A stretch of 64,000 bases of DNA, from assembly GCA_004794785.1 (NCBI GenBank), contig SJOL01006495.1, positions 557,680 through 621,679 on the forward strand. The letters are read 5' to 3'. Both the position numbers and the translations under genes were made by a program. Each line of letters opens with the position of its first letter. Position 1 is the first letter of the stretch. The DNA comes from Opisthorchis felineus (Eukaryota; Platyhelminthes; Trematoda; Opisthorchiida; Opisthorchiidae). The notes under the pieces are model-generated. The model searched no databases, was not told where the DNA came from, and saw only the letters and a program-made list of their open reading frames with translations. Of the stretch, positions 1 through 13,019 are shown in pieces.

Positions 1-349
1 CCAAAAGTCCTCAAACTTGAACACTATAATGCGCAAGTATGTGATATCTGGTCTATGCATTCATTTGTATTGCAGGAACTGTAATTGCACGGCGTGTATT
101 TTGGCACAAAGTACCAACTAAGCCACCCTTTGTAGCAGTGAATGCCTTCAATAAGGGACATCTTGTTGTCCCTGACATTTTAAAATTCCATCGTTGAAAC
201 AGTCTTAAGATCTGTGAACCAGAAATCGGACAGCACATGCAGTCCTGAGATTTAAAGGCACACCGCACCGCTAGGTTGTGAGTTTTGTTTACCTTACACC
301 TCCCCATTATCCGCTCTCATCCATGAAAATGTTGAGGATGAGTTTAAAG
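1..349. other. No recognisable feature
   Basis: I see only short chance reading frames here, with no splice-supported coding signal and no repeat that I recognise. Confidence 0.5.
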
Positions 350-870
350 CACTAGTGCGGTGTTTTATTTTGACGACGAGTTACGACGACATACTGCCAA
401 AAGAAGACTAATCAAGCGCAATGTACTACTCATTAGGTTGCTGAAGATTCTTCGACAGCCCACGACCGGTTTCGCCCTTTTTGGGGCTCATCAGGCAGGC
501 GCAGTCCCTAAGTTTTCGGCAACCTTATGTTCTACTTGAACCTAAATTGGACTGTTTTCAGGAAATACACTCATTTGCAAATCAATTTGTTTTTTTCGAG
601 AGACTCACCTAGAACCCAGCTGAATCTCTTGTTTGTGATGTTTCCATGCAACTGAATGTGCTGCACCAGGCCGCCTCATGTTCCAGTTGCTACGATATTC
701 AAGATATCGCGATGCATGTAATTTTGCGCAATGTACTACTCATAAGGTTGCTGAAAACATGGAAACGTCACAAACGAGAGATTCAGCTGGGTTCTAGGTG
801 AGTCTCTCGCAAAAAATCAAATTGATTTGCAAATGAGTGTATCTCCTGAAGACTAATCAACTTTCAGACC
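350..870. repeat. Dispersed repeat family B, partly inverted
   Basis: The left part (about 410-530) carries, on the minus strand, a hammerhead-like core. It is followed by a body (565-720) that reappears inverted at about 765-850: the same block that reads as a cattttgcaaat-like end plus a gagattcagctggg-like block. The short motif gcgcaatgtactactcat occurs twice in direct orientation (about 417 and 726). Related pieces lie at 12118-12200, 12955-13015, 54160-54235, 55600-56170 and 57940-58195, which shows it is a family rather than unique sequence. No long ORF is present, so it is non-autonomous. Confidence 0.75.
450..510 (-). ncRNA. Hammerhead-ribozyme-like core, family B
   Basis: Read on the minus strand, CTGATGA (complement of 488-494) is followed by a perfect 4-bp stem II (GCCC / GGGC, loop CAAAAA) and then GAAAC. 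A stem III of A-U, C-G, a bulged C and four further pairs (including G-U and U-G) closes on a GUC triplet at 454-456. A convincing stem I is not visible, and the bases after GUC can also form a hairpin with downstream sequence. I therefore call a hammerhead-derived core, without claiming that it cleaves. Confidence 0.6.
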
Positions 871-2352
871 GATCCACTTTATCGTAAATGAAACTTTTGG
901 GACGTTTCCGTAATCGACGATCAGGTAAACCGGAATAAGATATCCGTATTCGAGTTCGTGCCCCTTGTATTTTAAAGGCTTGCGATATTCGAGATATTCG
1001 AAAAGCCATAAAGCTATTCAATGCGCCACCATTGCCTAAAGGGAAAAACGAATGCGTTGATATCGGCACTCAGCACTCCTCGCAAGTGTGCCAGTGGCTG
1101 CGGAAGCGGGAAATTGCGAAGAATGACACCCGAAAGGATATATTTCCGTTATCTGTATCACAAGCTACCCAAATAAAAGCAACTGATTGATGATTGTAGG
1201 GCAGCTGTAGGTAAGTAAACCTCAGATCCCTAATGTTCTCGCTAGGGACAGTAAAATATCATGATCGTCCGAAAAGCGAAGCTTGGTAAGTTAATTGCGG
1301 TGAGGTGGAATCCTGGAACGAAAGCATGCGAGTGGTTCTCTTGTGGCTATGCCAGAAACACTACGTTCCCCCATTTTCAGTTCTATCTCACTTGACTCTC
1401 AGCTACACACACGTCAGTCTTGCACTCAAAGAAGTGGCCAGTAACACGCCGATGGCTACGTTCCCCCATTCGAGTTTACTTTTCACATATCGCTCCTCTT
1501 TTGTCGTTGGAACATTTAAACTTCTAACGCTAAAAGGACAAAAAGTGGACCCAGCGGGACGGACGGGATATCTCAGCGAACGTAGGATGACTTCACATAA
1601 CGTGTTTATCTAAGTTTCATTTTGACATTAAAATGGTATCAAGAGCCTGTCCGGGCTACCCCCCACATGTGGTAATTTCCAGACAGCCTGTTCCTAACAG
1701 GCATCAATTCCTTGCAAAGGCCATCGTCTTCTCATTAACAAGGAGGAAAGTAGAGTTAATTCTAATCCTAATTAATCCTAACTTTAATTCTAATTATTGA
1801 CCTTTTTTCTTGATTTCGTGATTAGTAAGGTTGAAGACACAGACGCTATGATATTTGAGCTTATTCATTCCAGATAGTGCCTTTGCTAAGTGAATTCAGT
1901 TATACTACGTGCGACATAACATCAGTTTATGTGCTGGCTAAGTTGCTCTGTTTGCACCTTGACTGTCTGCTTTCATCTTGACTGCGTGTATCCTTCCCAC
2001 AAAAAATTCAGTGAATTTGCAAAGCATGTGTAGAGTTTTTCTTTCGTACGTTGAGGAAAATGTCTACCGACTGAGAATTCACTATTTGGCTAAATTTGGA
2101 TGTAAAATACCAGTCCGTGATATGCTTTTGAAGATATATAGAACAAACCAACATTTCGGGATTCAAAGTCGTCCTCAAGGTCGCTTCAATGCCTATTATA
2201 GAGAGACCATATATTACTTTTATTGAAATGTTTCACTCCCATACATTGCCGCAAATGATAGAAATGTCGAACGAATCGCAATCTTTTCTGACACTTATCG
2301 CAAGCGCTGTCTCCTTGCTTTAAGACAGCTATGTGTACATGCAGACAAACGC
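871..2352. other. Intergenic sequence, nothing recognised
   Basis: Several ORFs of 60-100 codons occur on both strands, but none has a recognisable domain, compositional signature or splice context. Confidence 0.45.
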
Positions 2353-3740
2353 TTATCATCATCAGTATCAGCTGTAAGAACCGCGTACTAGTCGTAAAAT
2401 GGTTATAACTGCCAAAGTTTCGTTCACCAATGGTTTGGGGAGGTGGGGTAGGTAGCTGTGCATTGGAGGCGGGAGCTGACATAATTAATGCGAAACTAGG
2501 GGGTTGTCATTGGACTTTCAAGTGGGGGATTGGGAAGGGAGCCATGCATTGAAGGCAATAACTTGGATGCACCAGTGCCACTAAGGGTGCAACTGGGTCA
2601 TGTCTGACAATGTCACTAACCATTGATGTGGCTCGTCCCGGGGTACCCAACAAGGAATACGGCAATGACCAGTGCAGCCGAGTTTGCTGTTAATGGCTTT
2701 TATACTTCGCTGTAAAGTCAATGACCTTCCCTTGTTTCTTTTTCACCCTTCACGTGGTTGTGCGAAAAGAACGCTTCGTGGATGTCGGTTGACTGGCATA
2801 CGGAGCACCTGGCCAAGCCAGCGCGAGTGAGTTATTTCTTCCGAAAACCATTTGAAGTACTTCCGCATTGCTGATTCGGGGTTCCCGCCAGACTCGGGCA
2901 ATGCTCCGAAGACATAGTTGGTCAAACACCGAAAGTCTTTTGACATCTTCGGCGCGCAGCAGCCAGTTTTCTAATCTATATAGTAATATGGAGCACACCG
3001 CAGCAATGTAAACTCGACCCTCGACGGTTGAGCTTATGTCAAGCCTACGCCACAGGTGACGCAGGTTCAGGAAAGCTACTCTTGCCTTCCAAATCCGGAT
3101 GGAAATATCGTCTTTCGTGAGATCAAAGGGTCCGATACAGTTGCCCAGGTAGACAAACTTGTCTAGTACCTTAATCGGCTCATCCACACGCATGAGGTTA
3201 GGGTTCGAGCCATCCAGTTTGCAGTAGCACTTTACACTTTTCAGGTGTGAAGCACATGCCAAACCGCGAGGCGAAATTATTTAGATTATTTAATATTGTT
3301 TGCATTACGACGGCGTCAGATAAAAGGAGAGCCATATCGTCTTCGTACTCGATATCTCTGAGCAAGCGCCTCGGGAGCACTTTAACCCCACAGGCATAAA
3401 AGGCTGATAGTGAGTCTCCCATGATCGTATCAATGACGAAGCTGAAGAGGAAAGGTGAAAGAAGACAGCCCTGTCTGACACCACTTGATGTGGTGAACTC
3501 AGGCGAGAGCTTCCTGTAGACTTTCACACGTCCGCGGGAGTTGACGTAGAGCGCCTTAAGTAGGCTCAAGAATTTATGACACTGCCATAGTGCCTGACGG
3601 TTCACAGAGTCAAAGGCAGCTCTCAAGTCAAGGAATATAACCATTGTTGGCCTCTGGAAGCAGTGCGCTGCTCCAGACTCTGTAGGACGATTAATATTTG
3701 ACTGATGCATCCTCTCACCCATTATTCGCGTCCAATATTG
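2353..3740 (-). mobile_element. RTE-like non-LTR retrotransposon, 5'-truncated and frameshifted
   Basis: On the minus strand the reading runs 3722 to about 2560 through at least three frames. It begins in reverse transcriptase with FLDLRAAFDSVNR (motif A) and GVRQGCLLSPFLFSFVID (motif B). The catalytic box reads EYEDD instead of the usual YADD. The thumb and C-terminal part follow (FVYLGNC, RHLWRR, VKRLSVFDQLCLRSIARV, and RWLGQVLRMP near 2840). A further frame gives RDEPHQWLVTLSDM just before a stop near 2581. The 3' end carries a short ATG/ATA-type triplet repeat near 2355-2375, typical of RTE tails. Endonuclease and the first RT motifs are missing. Frameshifts and the altered active site show a dead copy. 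Confidence 0.9.
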
Positions 3741-6700
3741 ACGGAGTTTTTAAATTTCAGCGCTTACTAGAACAATCGTTATGGAAGACATGGAACTGAA
3801 TATAACAAAATTTCGCTAGACGCTGACACTTCTTGTAGAAGCAGAAAAAGTTTACGTTAATGAAATTTCTCAAAAGATACACCTTTGGTGAGAAAATCAA
3901 TAAACGGTTTGGCCTTGCAGTCAATGGTGACTGTTTAGTAGATGGACACCTGCTGCATTTCCCGGACCCAAATAGGAAATACAATACATGTGGGGAGCTA
4001 CTAACTACGAAATTCAAGTTCCTATTGAGCTGCCACAGTGAGTTGTTGCTTGCACTGCCGTGGCCCTCATTTCTCAGGCTTGGGCTTCCATACCAGAATG
4101 GATCCTTTTAAGCTGTCTTTGCGCTATCTGATAAACAAATTCGGTAAAAACCGCGCTAGTTAAAATGCAAGTTGTCCCTTTGTAAAGTTTTTGCTGATTC
4201 CAAACTGGCTCTTATTTAGCAAAAAGATTTCATAAAAAACTTAGGCTCTTGAGCTAACCGAGGGTTTGGATTCAAGTATACCAAGAGCTTAGACCGCCTT
4301 CCAGTTTCCGATGTACCGCTGTAGGGTTTTGTCCTTTAATGCAATCATAGCAAAGTCCAGGCAGGTTGTTCTAACCTTAGCCAAAGACGGTTGTAGATTT
4401 AGGTGTTCTGTTTTAACAAGACCGTTCCGACTAACACGTTCCAGAAATCTTTGGTTGATCGTTCTTCGCAGCTTCATTCGACAAGGTTACTCAAAGCAGC
4501 CGTCCCAATCTTAGGCCAACAAAACTTCCCCGGTCATAACACACCTAACCTTAGCATTTGAGATGGGGGAGCGTCAGGTAGGATTTCGGCCAAGAGGGAG
4601 ATAAGTCGATCACCTCCTCCAGCCACATCGAGCGCTTCAACAGCGCCACGCACCTTTCTTTGACATGAATTGGACCTTTGACTTTGCCGATAACAACTAC
4701 TTCTGAGCTGAAAAGCCCAAGTTTACTTAGCACACAAACATATTCAAGCAGTTAATTACTAATCTCATTTCGATACCAATCTCATAACACATCAGGAATT
4801 AACTGAGACATGTCCGTACTGAAATGTAAGATGAACGGACTTCGGCCTTATTAAAATATTACTAAAAGCTTATGCATACATATATAGGAATAGCGTCTAT
4901 TTCGTTTCTACCCAAAGTCTCGCTATTGATCACGCATACAAATCACTACAATTCGGTTGTTTCGAAATGATGTTCATATATCACAGCACTGACAGACGGT
5001 TGGACTATTACATAGCTGGTTGCACCTACCAGGAACAAGTGGCACAAATTTACTTCTTCCTACCACTGAGTCGCGCTAATATCAGAATAAGATTTGCCGA
5101 ATCTTAACAAATCAAAAACCCTATCAACTGTCTTGTAACTCAATGAGGTGTCGTGGCCTAGTTACACTGACACTGAAGAGTACTTCCACTCTAGTGGAGA
5201 AACAATGGGTGACCTTTATCAAATTAAAATGCGCACAAACCAAAAAACATAGCCCAGTTTACGCAGCCATGACAGAGAAACGAGTGAATCTGGGCAACTC
5301 AAATACGGGAGATAGTTAGCATTCGACATGGAATCGCAGAGGTGGTTGTGTGGATGCCTGCGTATATCTGGTAAGTCACAGGCGGTTTGCGCGCGGTGCT
5401 GCATGTAAATCCTTGATTTCGGTACGGACCGGAGGAATAAGGTTTGTTGGTAACCATGTACAGGCCCGTTGTTAGGTTTAAGCTTTCTCGGTAGAATGCC
5501 ACAATGAGTGTCGAAACGGCACTCTCTTATTTGTCACATCCCGTGAGTCAGGTAAAAAGAACGGCTTTTAAACACCTGCGAAATGATGATTTATATGTTC
5601 TCAATGGGTTTGTAAGCAATATGAGTGGAGTTAGACTTTGCTGTGGAACATAATTACATGAACGCTCAGTCGCACAGTTAGTTGGATTGGTCCACATTAA
5701 AATGGCGATCTAATTTTGTATTAGGACACAAAACTGTCGATCTGTTATAAGCAGTGGAAGACAAGTGGCATCACGCCACTTATATACCTGAGGCCACTCA
5801 GCCGCCCATTGTGATAACCATCAATGAAGACATGACGCATTGCAACGTACATTCTGAAGAATATACAGAAAAGATGGTAAAACGGCTTTCTATGCTTTTT
5901 CAGTTGTTTGTCTCTCTAGTGCCTGATTAAGTTTAACGTATGATTTTCCTGGTGAGTATGGATTTGCGAACCTGTTTTTTTCGTGCAGATCATCATGCGC
6001 TTTGCCGTTATATAAGACAGTATCCACATATAGCAGGTAATTCAAAAACGTCTTGCGAAACCGTCTGTTACTCATGGTTAATAAGTTGATTTTATACGGG
6101 GCCATGCCACACCGACTGTCCTTGGGTTTTTGTCTCTAACGACTTGACGTGGATGAACTCATCCTTTTTGTACCAACGGCGACTCCTTTCCGTTTATTCC
6201 AGCCATCACGGTATGATCTTCAGAGAGGTAAAAACTTGTCAGATATGCTTAGCTATCCACCAAACAACTCCCGGTTGAGTATTTCTCCGTCTAATTGTGT
6301 CTTTCAGTTGCCAGTGATGCCAAAACCTCTCTTATGACTAACAGAGGTTTTAACCTCTCCGTCACCAGTTTCAGATGGATACCAATGTCACCTCATTATA
6401 TGGCACAAATATGCCTATATCACTTGGCTACCCAACATGCGTTAGATTTGAATGAAAATTTGGCTGGGAAGGCCGAAGGGAAACCAACAGCAATATCAAA
6501 TTAATGTCAGATTTTGATAACCAATTTTACTAGGCGGCTGAAATGGCTGTTGACATTTTCGATAGCGGAATCGGTTCACTGATTTAACTGAAAACAGTGG
6601 AAGTAGATATGGCTTGAGTCTTGTCCAGAAACCAGTTTGAGAATCAGCAAGAAACAGAGGTGGTCATGATGAAGTGCTCCTTCAAAACTGTATTACCTGC

Positions 6701-9423
6701 ACCACTTTGTGACAACCAGTGCAACAGTCCACTTATGTTCCAAGGTAAAAGTAAGCCCCATGTCTCCAAATGAAGGTATCAGTGGGCCCCATTATTGAGT
6801 GGGTTGTCAGGCTGTTAAACATTACACAGTTGGTTTTGAGCAAATTTGGCCACAGACCGGTTAAACCCCGATTTGAAGTTACTGATAACAGTTTATACTC
6901 CAATCTCAAGCCAACAGTTGGCAGCGTGCTCTTCATAGGTTTGAGGCAGACTTTCTGCTCTCAGCCAGTAGACGTTTCAGTGTTCACCGCCTTTTCTTAC
7001 CTTTCGATCATTTGAATTGAAATTCCTCAACCTACCTCATTTTCTTGGCCAACGTCGCCGACTGTTGCATGCCCCATTCGGTGAACAAGAGGCGATCGAA
7101 ACTGCGCACACAAAAATCCATTTTCGTTAGTGTGTGAGACGAAAATGAATGGACAAACGCCTGTAAATCGGTCAAACGGGCATTTATCCTCAAAGTCCTT
7201 AGCACAGCTGCAGTAAAAGTGAATTCAGCTAAGCGGAAGCTGTAGGAAATCATTCGGTATTTTTGATCCCGAAAATCTACCATTTATGAGTAATTTAGTA
7301 AAATGATTTGCGAATGGCGTGATTTTGCGGAGTTAAAATAAAATTGGTAGGTACTTAGACCTGGCTACGAAGCAAAGAAGTATCGTCCGTTGATTCCCTA
7401 TCAGATGGGCTAACCGACCTATCCAACTTAACCTGTTTTGCGCAGGATTACCTGTTTGGTTAGTTGCTTACAACATGTTTTACGATGCACTTTGACAGAC
7501 GCGATCATGGTCAAGATCAGTCAGCAAAAGACAACTGGGCCATTTAAGTTTCAGCTGTCTATCAACTTACAGTAGAAGACGTTCAAATTGGCTGAATAGT
7601 CTTGACCATTAACTACCAAATCGTGTTGTTTTTAGTTAAATTTCATCATAAGAATACAGCCAAGATCGTAATCCACGGTCGTCACTACCTGATTTAAAAC
7701 CTATAGTTAGATTAAGAAAGGCTAGGAGTTGTTGCTAGTAGCGTTTAGCTTTTTTACGCTTCCTGTGGTCACAGACAACCTTCTGTATTTCACAGTTTTC
7801 AAGCTCAAGCATTCTAAGATGGTTTGACAATCAGTACTTGTTCGCTCTCATGACGCGGGTCATTGTAATCATGAATCTGTTAACAGTTTTCGTTTGCAGT
7901 CATCCGATATACTTAGTCGTGAGGGAAGAAGTAAATTTTCCCCGATAATTTTTCTAAGCCTAGCTTTTCTTCTGAAGCCAGAATGAAAGAATAAGCTTCT
8001 AATTATGCCTTAGTTCTTCGTAGTTACCAGAAAGTTACCAGAAGTTAGCTAAATTCGTGGGAATCACTGTTTACTGATTCAAAATTTCTCAACAACCCTG
8101 ACCTTATCACTCTTGCGGTAGTTTGTGGTAATTTTGGAGTTGCATACCGATAAAACGACCATGCTTACCGCTTTATTCTAATTTCAAGCCCTATAATTGT
8201 GGCATATCGACTAATATACTTCGAAGTAAGCGTCCAAATAGGTAGGTTTTATAGAATTATATAGAATGTTATTATTATTATTATTATAGAATGTTAAAAA
8301 TTTCAGGTACTTAGAATTAAACTCAACTATTATCGCTACCTTTAAGATGCTGTCGTCCTTCTATTCATTAACCTGCACTTCCCACGTAGCAGTAACCTCG
8401 ATATCACAAAAAGTTACTTCGCATGAAACCGACCGCTTCATCAATCACTGAATGAACAGAACCAACAAAGAAAACTTACACACAGACCCAATTAATAAAA
8501 TTTACCTAGTAGGCCTCGGTGCCAGAGCTGTTTGTCGCAAAGCTGTGTGCCATCATTCCATAGAACATAGCAAATCGATGACGGGATTCACACGTACCAG
8601 AACACAGTAAATTTGCAAATGATGTCTCTATTTCTGTGCACTGGTTTTTGTTCCAGGTGAGATTAATTTCAGTAACGCATTTTCTCCGTTGTAAAGCGGA
8701 GCACCACAAACTTTTCTTCACAGTCATAAAATGACGTCTTTTTAATTTTCTGGCTCACCTTTTAACCTACTGGACCCAGTATTCCATAAAACCAGAGTGT
8801 TTACTTTGCTGCCGAAAGGGAACCTCTGGATTCTATGTAACACCGCTTAGGGGAACTGCTTATGAAACCTCTGGAAACTCAAAGGCGTCATCGATAGAAA
8901 GTCAGAAGATTGCCTTTATAGCAGACAAATCACATAAATGAAATTAATCACCCTACTGAATTTTCTGTATCATTGCTAGTGATCACATATCATGTTCATC
9001 TTCTAACACTGTGTTGATGACTGTCTCCATGGCCGGATACTTTGCGTTGCCTGGTGGAGGCTTAATTTTTGAGCAGTATGTTAGCCTGAGGAGGTCGCAC
9101 TGGATGGTTTACTCAGCTGAAGCACTGCATCGCAGCACACCACTTGAAAGTGAGATTACCAGAAGTACAAATGCACGAGACAAACATTCGAATCACTTGG
9201 AGATGGGTAAATCAATAAACCGCACTTTACGGTGCCTCAGGCATCCCCAAGGAAATTATTAGCCGCAACAGCTGCATGTGCTTATAGTGGAACTTTTGCA
9301 TCGTGTACTTTCTGTACGACTATAAATCACTCGAGAATCAAGTCAGGTCTAGTTGACAGGAGCAAATTCAGTGATCTGATCCCTCCAGTTTTGCTTTCCA
9401 ACGTCGGTATGGGGAATCGGTAG
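3741..9423. other. Long non-coding stretch
   Basis: No ORF here exceeds about 84 codons, and none of those shows a known domain. A short (ATT)n run lies at about 8270-8287, flanked by direct tatagaatgtta copies. I see no convincing gene, RNA gene or transposon, although old repeats could be beyond recognition by eye. Confidence 0.45.
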
Positions 9424-9681
9424 TTAACTAGCTGATCCACGGTCAAAATCTTGGTTGTTATGGTAACCGTGCTTGTGGTCGTGCTGGTCGTGGTGGTGTT
9501 TTTTATGACCGTGACCGTGTTCGTGGTTGTGATGTTGAGTGCGGTGATTCGCTGGCTGGATGTCCTCGGGTTGCGCGAGCTCCCGACTGCGCAAATATGA
9601 CTGGCAGATTAACCCTACTCCGATTGACAGATGTAACCAGCTGGAGCCAAACTGTGCCAGCGCAAAATGAGTCTTTTCGAT
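9424..9681 (-). CDS. Histidine-rich reading frame, possible terminal exon of an unidentified protein
   Basis: A minus-strand frame without an internal stop runs from about 9681 to a TAA at 9424-9426. The first third holds a hydrophobic stretch (WLHLSIGVGLICQSYL) that could be one membrane helix, followed by a charged RSRELAQPED segment. Then comes a tail with about 16 His in 30 residues (for example HHNHEHGHGHKKHHHDQHDH) ending in DFDRGSAS. There is no obvious ATG and an in-frame TAA lies just upstream, so if real this is the last exon of a spliced gene, entered through one of several AG sites near 9609-9660. His-rich tails of this kind bind metal in zinc transporters and some secreted proteins. 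I cannot name the protein. The opposite strand also has an open, Gly/Arg-rich frame, so coding is not certain. Confidence 0.4.
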   Translation of the reverse strand: MEKTHFALAQFGSSWLHLSIGVGLICQSYLRSRELAQPEDIQPANHRTQHHNHEHGHGHKKHHHDQHDHKHGYHNNQDFDRGSAS

Positions 9682-9689
9682 TTACTGTT

Positions 9690-11575
9690 AGCTGTCACAG
9701 GTTTTAAAATGACGGGCCAATCAACTGCCCTTCGGTTGAGAGAGGAAAAGGGACTGGAGTTGGTAGCATTGTATCACCAGGTTTCATAAAACATTTCCGA
9801 GAAGACTCAGTCGGCTCACACTTGATACATGAAATCCAGCTCCCACTTACCAGACAAACGATCAGTAGATTGATTCGGAAGGTTTCGGGGACAAAAGCTC
9901 GGCGCACAGAAAAAAATACCTGGTAATCCTACGCCTGCTGCTGACAGCACTGTCCTCCAAAACTCCATGGAACCTAAGACGCTACTGATAAACGAAAGTG
10001 CCGAAAGTTCCACGTATTTATTAAATACCACTCACATCAGTACCGTGAATCCCGGGAAGAGTTGAGTGCAATCGCTTCAAAGAGGAACTTGTTCAGAACA
10101 TGCATAAAAGGGATTCAGAGACATGAGAACAGTGCCGTTCAGCAACCTTATGAGTAGTGTATTACCTCTGTGGTGCCGTTCCTCTTCTCTAGACAGAATG
10201 AATTCCTGACTTGTGCTCGTCTGTGACCTTAGAGGGACTACACCTACTTATTATATTTGAGCTTTAGAGAGACCGGTGGAATTCATTCCTTTTTGCGCCT
10301 CTCGCAGATTTGATTGACTAGGCCGCATTTTTTCGGGGGCAGCGCCAAAGTGTTAAGTACAATCTATATAAAATGATGAGTGAGTTAATACTTGTGTTTC
10401 TCACACTAATAACTCGTTCTTAAGCCACATGAAATGACAAATTATGAACGCCAGTTAATGCGAATCAAGAATGACACAGCACTTTTCGGAGTTAAACAAA
10501 TCTAATGCAAACCGATTTAGTTTATGGCAGATGAAGTGGTGGTGCTCTGATGGACCTTTCAGGTGCGGCACGGTTTGCGTCGCTGATGACTCTGACAGAA
10601 AACTGTCGATCACAAAGAACTGGAGTGAAAGCTCCTTCTAAAGTTGCTTACTCCGTGTTTAAATTAGAATTTTAGGTGCATGTGCACAAGATTATTGTCC
10701 CATTTTAAACATCAGGATACCCACATGCACCTAGGCTGACTATGTAGGACAGACTTGTGTTGACTTGGTATTTACTCCGTATGGTATACGTATCCATTTC
10801 ATGTCATATGAAGTTTTGTTGTAAGGCGAATAATGATAACTGACCAGACTACACACGGGATGTAAGTCACAAGTATGATTCCTTTCAAGAAACTGCACTC
10901 AGGGGTATTACTTGACGAAAATAATCGCTTGTGGTGCGTCTCACTAGGCTTCCATGGAATTTTGGACCATGAGAATACAGCCTTCACCTCAGCCCCTGAC
11001 TGAAGTCCGAAACCAGCCTTAGTCAAAACTCATTTCTAGGAAAACCAGCCTGCCTGTGCGGCGTACATTTTAAACATAATAACTGGTCAGATTTCTTTAC
11101 GAACTAGTCAGTCACTTTCACGGCGGATCTGCTAAGTGCCGAAAAATTAGCTTTGAAACCAAACGACTTCAGGCCCGACTGTACGTCATATGCGTGACTC
11201 CAGACTCCTTTATCATATGAATATCCAAGTGTGACTTTGAGTACAGTCCACCAAAATCTCAGCTTCACTGAGGTTATCGGACCATAACGACTCCATTCTT
11301 CTCCACAGTTCACTCAATGCGCAATAAAGAAAATTTCCGCCTCGGGTTAGACACACTAACCCAAAGAACTTCGTCGTTCAATGTGAGCACCTTCGTGATT
11401 AGTTTTCTGTAATTCAAACGGTTTTCTACCGTCATAAACTGTTCAGTCAACGATCAATCAGCGAAACTTATCAGTTACATGTATGGACCAAATACTGTTA
11501 CCACCGAAATACGTAATTTCAAACCTGCTGTCAAAAGGAAGATTAGATGTATCGTTCTACTTGTCAGCATGAACT
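9690..11575. other. Intergenic sequence with a small family-B fragment
   Basis: The only repeat I recognise is a family-B end, cagcaaccttatgagtagtg, at about 10140-10160. The remaining ORFs are short and unremarkable. Confidence 0.4.
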
Positions 11576-11956
11576 TTATTTATAAGGTGACCCAAGAAGA
11601 CAACTTAGTTGCCATAGAATTTTCAAGGGAAGTGCTGTCTTCCGAAATTCCGCTTGTGCGCCCGCACTCTTTTTAGATGTGCCTAATGTGCTTTCACACG
11701 AATGTCGTCCGGAATTCAGGAATGCCGTTTTAAAATACTGTTCAACCTTCTGAGCAGTTTTAGCCTTCCTTAACCATAGTGTTTGCTTACGATGGCCCCA
11801 AAAGAAAAAATTCAAAGGGAGGTAGCTTAGGTCAAGCTGACTGTTCTGTTGAGCCACCATGATATGTGATTGTCTCAACCGGAAAAGTGTCAAAGGATCA
11901 CTGCTAGCCGTTGCTCTGGAAGGACGTTGGTTGCCGTTCATAAAATGGCATTCCAT
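11576..11956 (-). pseudogene. Possible mariner-like transposase C-terminal relic
   Basis: The 126-codon minus-strand ORF contains LDLSYLPLNFFFWGHRK, about 50 residues in. It resembles the SPDLxPLDFFLWGHLK segment that carries the second catalytic Asp in many Tc1/mariner transposases. At that position this copy has Asn (PLNFF). The sequence after it (KAKTAQKVEQYFKTAFLN) fits the spacing of the helix that follows in the family. The N-terminal DNA-binding region and the terminal inverted repeats were not found. If the assignment is right, this is a dead fragment. It rests on one motif, so a chance match remains possible. Confidence 0.4.
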
Positions 11957-12117
11957 TTAGCCTTATAACGAGCTACTCTAGGAAGAAAATCAAGTATTCA
12001 TAGGATTTTAGGTAACTAAACACAGTAAATGCGGATCAGTATGGTTAACAATATCAATACAGGTAAATTTTACAGCGTCTACTTTTTTTCGGTAATTCCA
12101 CTTTAAAAACAGGTTAT

Positions 12118-12200
12118 CATAAACGAGAGATTCAGCTGGGTTCCAGATTAGTCTCCTGTCAAAATCTAAATTGGTATGCAAATGAGTGTATTTCACTAGA
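12118..12200 (+). repeat. Family-B repeat fragment
   Basis: It shares the aaacgagagattcagctggg block and the gcaaatgagtgtatttc end with the copy at 765-850, with a few substitutions. Confidence 0.7.
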
Positions 12201-12954
12201 ATGTGAAGCTGTTTGAGGTAGTTACATCTTGACAATGTTTTACTAAATGTTGCCATTCGTCATCATGAGCACCAGGCGCACAAAGGTTAGTTATATTGGT
12301 AAAAGTATTCGCATTCCATCATTCAGCACAAAACTCAGTAGGAATCCAACATCCTATATGACGGGAATCCCGGTTCAGTCGTTTTCTTTCGCTGAACGTT
12401 GACAACTGGGATTTACCAAGAATCTGTTTTTCGATGCTTCAGGTATAATGTTTTGGGTCACTGAAGGCTGTTCATGTAGCCGTCATGGTGCTAATAGTAT
12501 AATGTCCGCCAACTGAAGAGGGCGATTAAACTCATTCTGCACCCACTCTTCGGGTAAGAATGATGCAACGTGTACCAATGTTATACAAACCTTTTGATAC
12601 ACTTGGTTACTCAGTTTATCCTTCCATTAGGGCTTCTGGGACAAATTCAGGCTCCAGTTATTGTCGAAATAATTTCAGCACTATCACTGTGATCAGGGTT
12701 ATCGGATAATTGGATAGAATATAGGTAAAGAGCAAATGTTTTGGCGCTCTTAACCGACGTACACCTGTGAATGACTTATGGTTGAACTGGACTTAAGTCT
12801 CATCTCAACTTCCTGTTACTTTTCCCAACTTTGCAACAGAAATCCTCTCCTGTCTGATGGCCACTCTTCCGTTGACAACAATTCAGTCGTTATTTTAGGG
12901 TCTTTTAACCTGTAACTACAGTTGATTTTTGGCGAAACACTGCCCATGAACTTT

Positions 12955-13015
12955 GATTGCCCACAACCGGTTTCGCTGTTCATCGGACTCATCCGAAGGA
13001 TGCAGTCCCCGAATG
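12955..13015 (-). repeat. Decayed family-B hammerhead-like segment
   Basis: On the minus strand it keeps GGGGACTGCAT, then GGATGAG (degenerate CTGATGAG), then GCGAAACCGGTTGTGGGC. This is the same order as at 450-510, but stem II no longer pairs well. Confidence 0.55.
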
Positions 13016-13019
13016 TCCG

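Noticed and set aside
8270..8287. (ATT)n run as a LINE tail
   Set aside because: No LINE sequence adjoins it on either side, so I treat it as a simple microsatellite.
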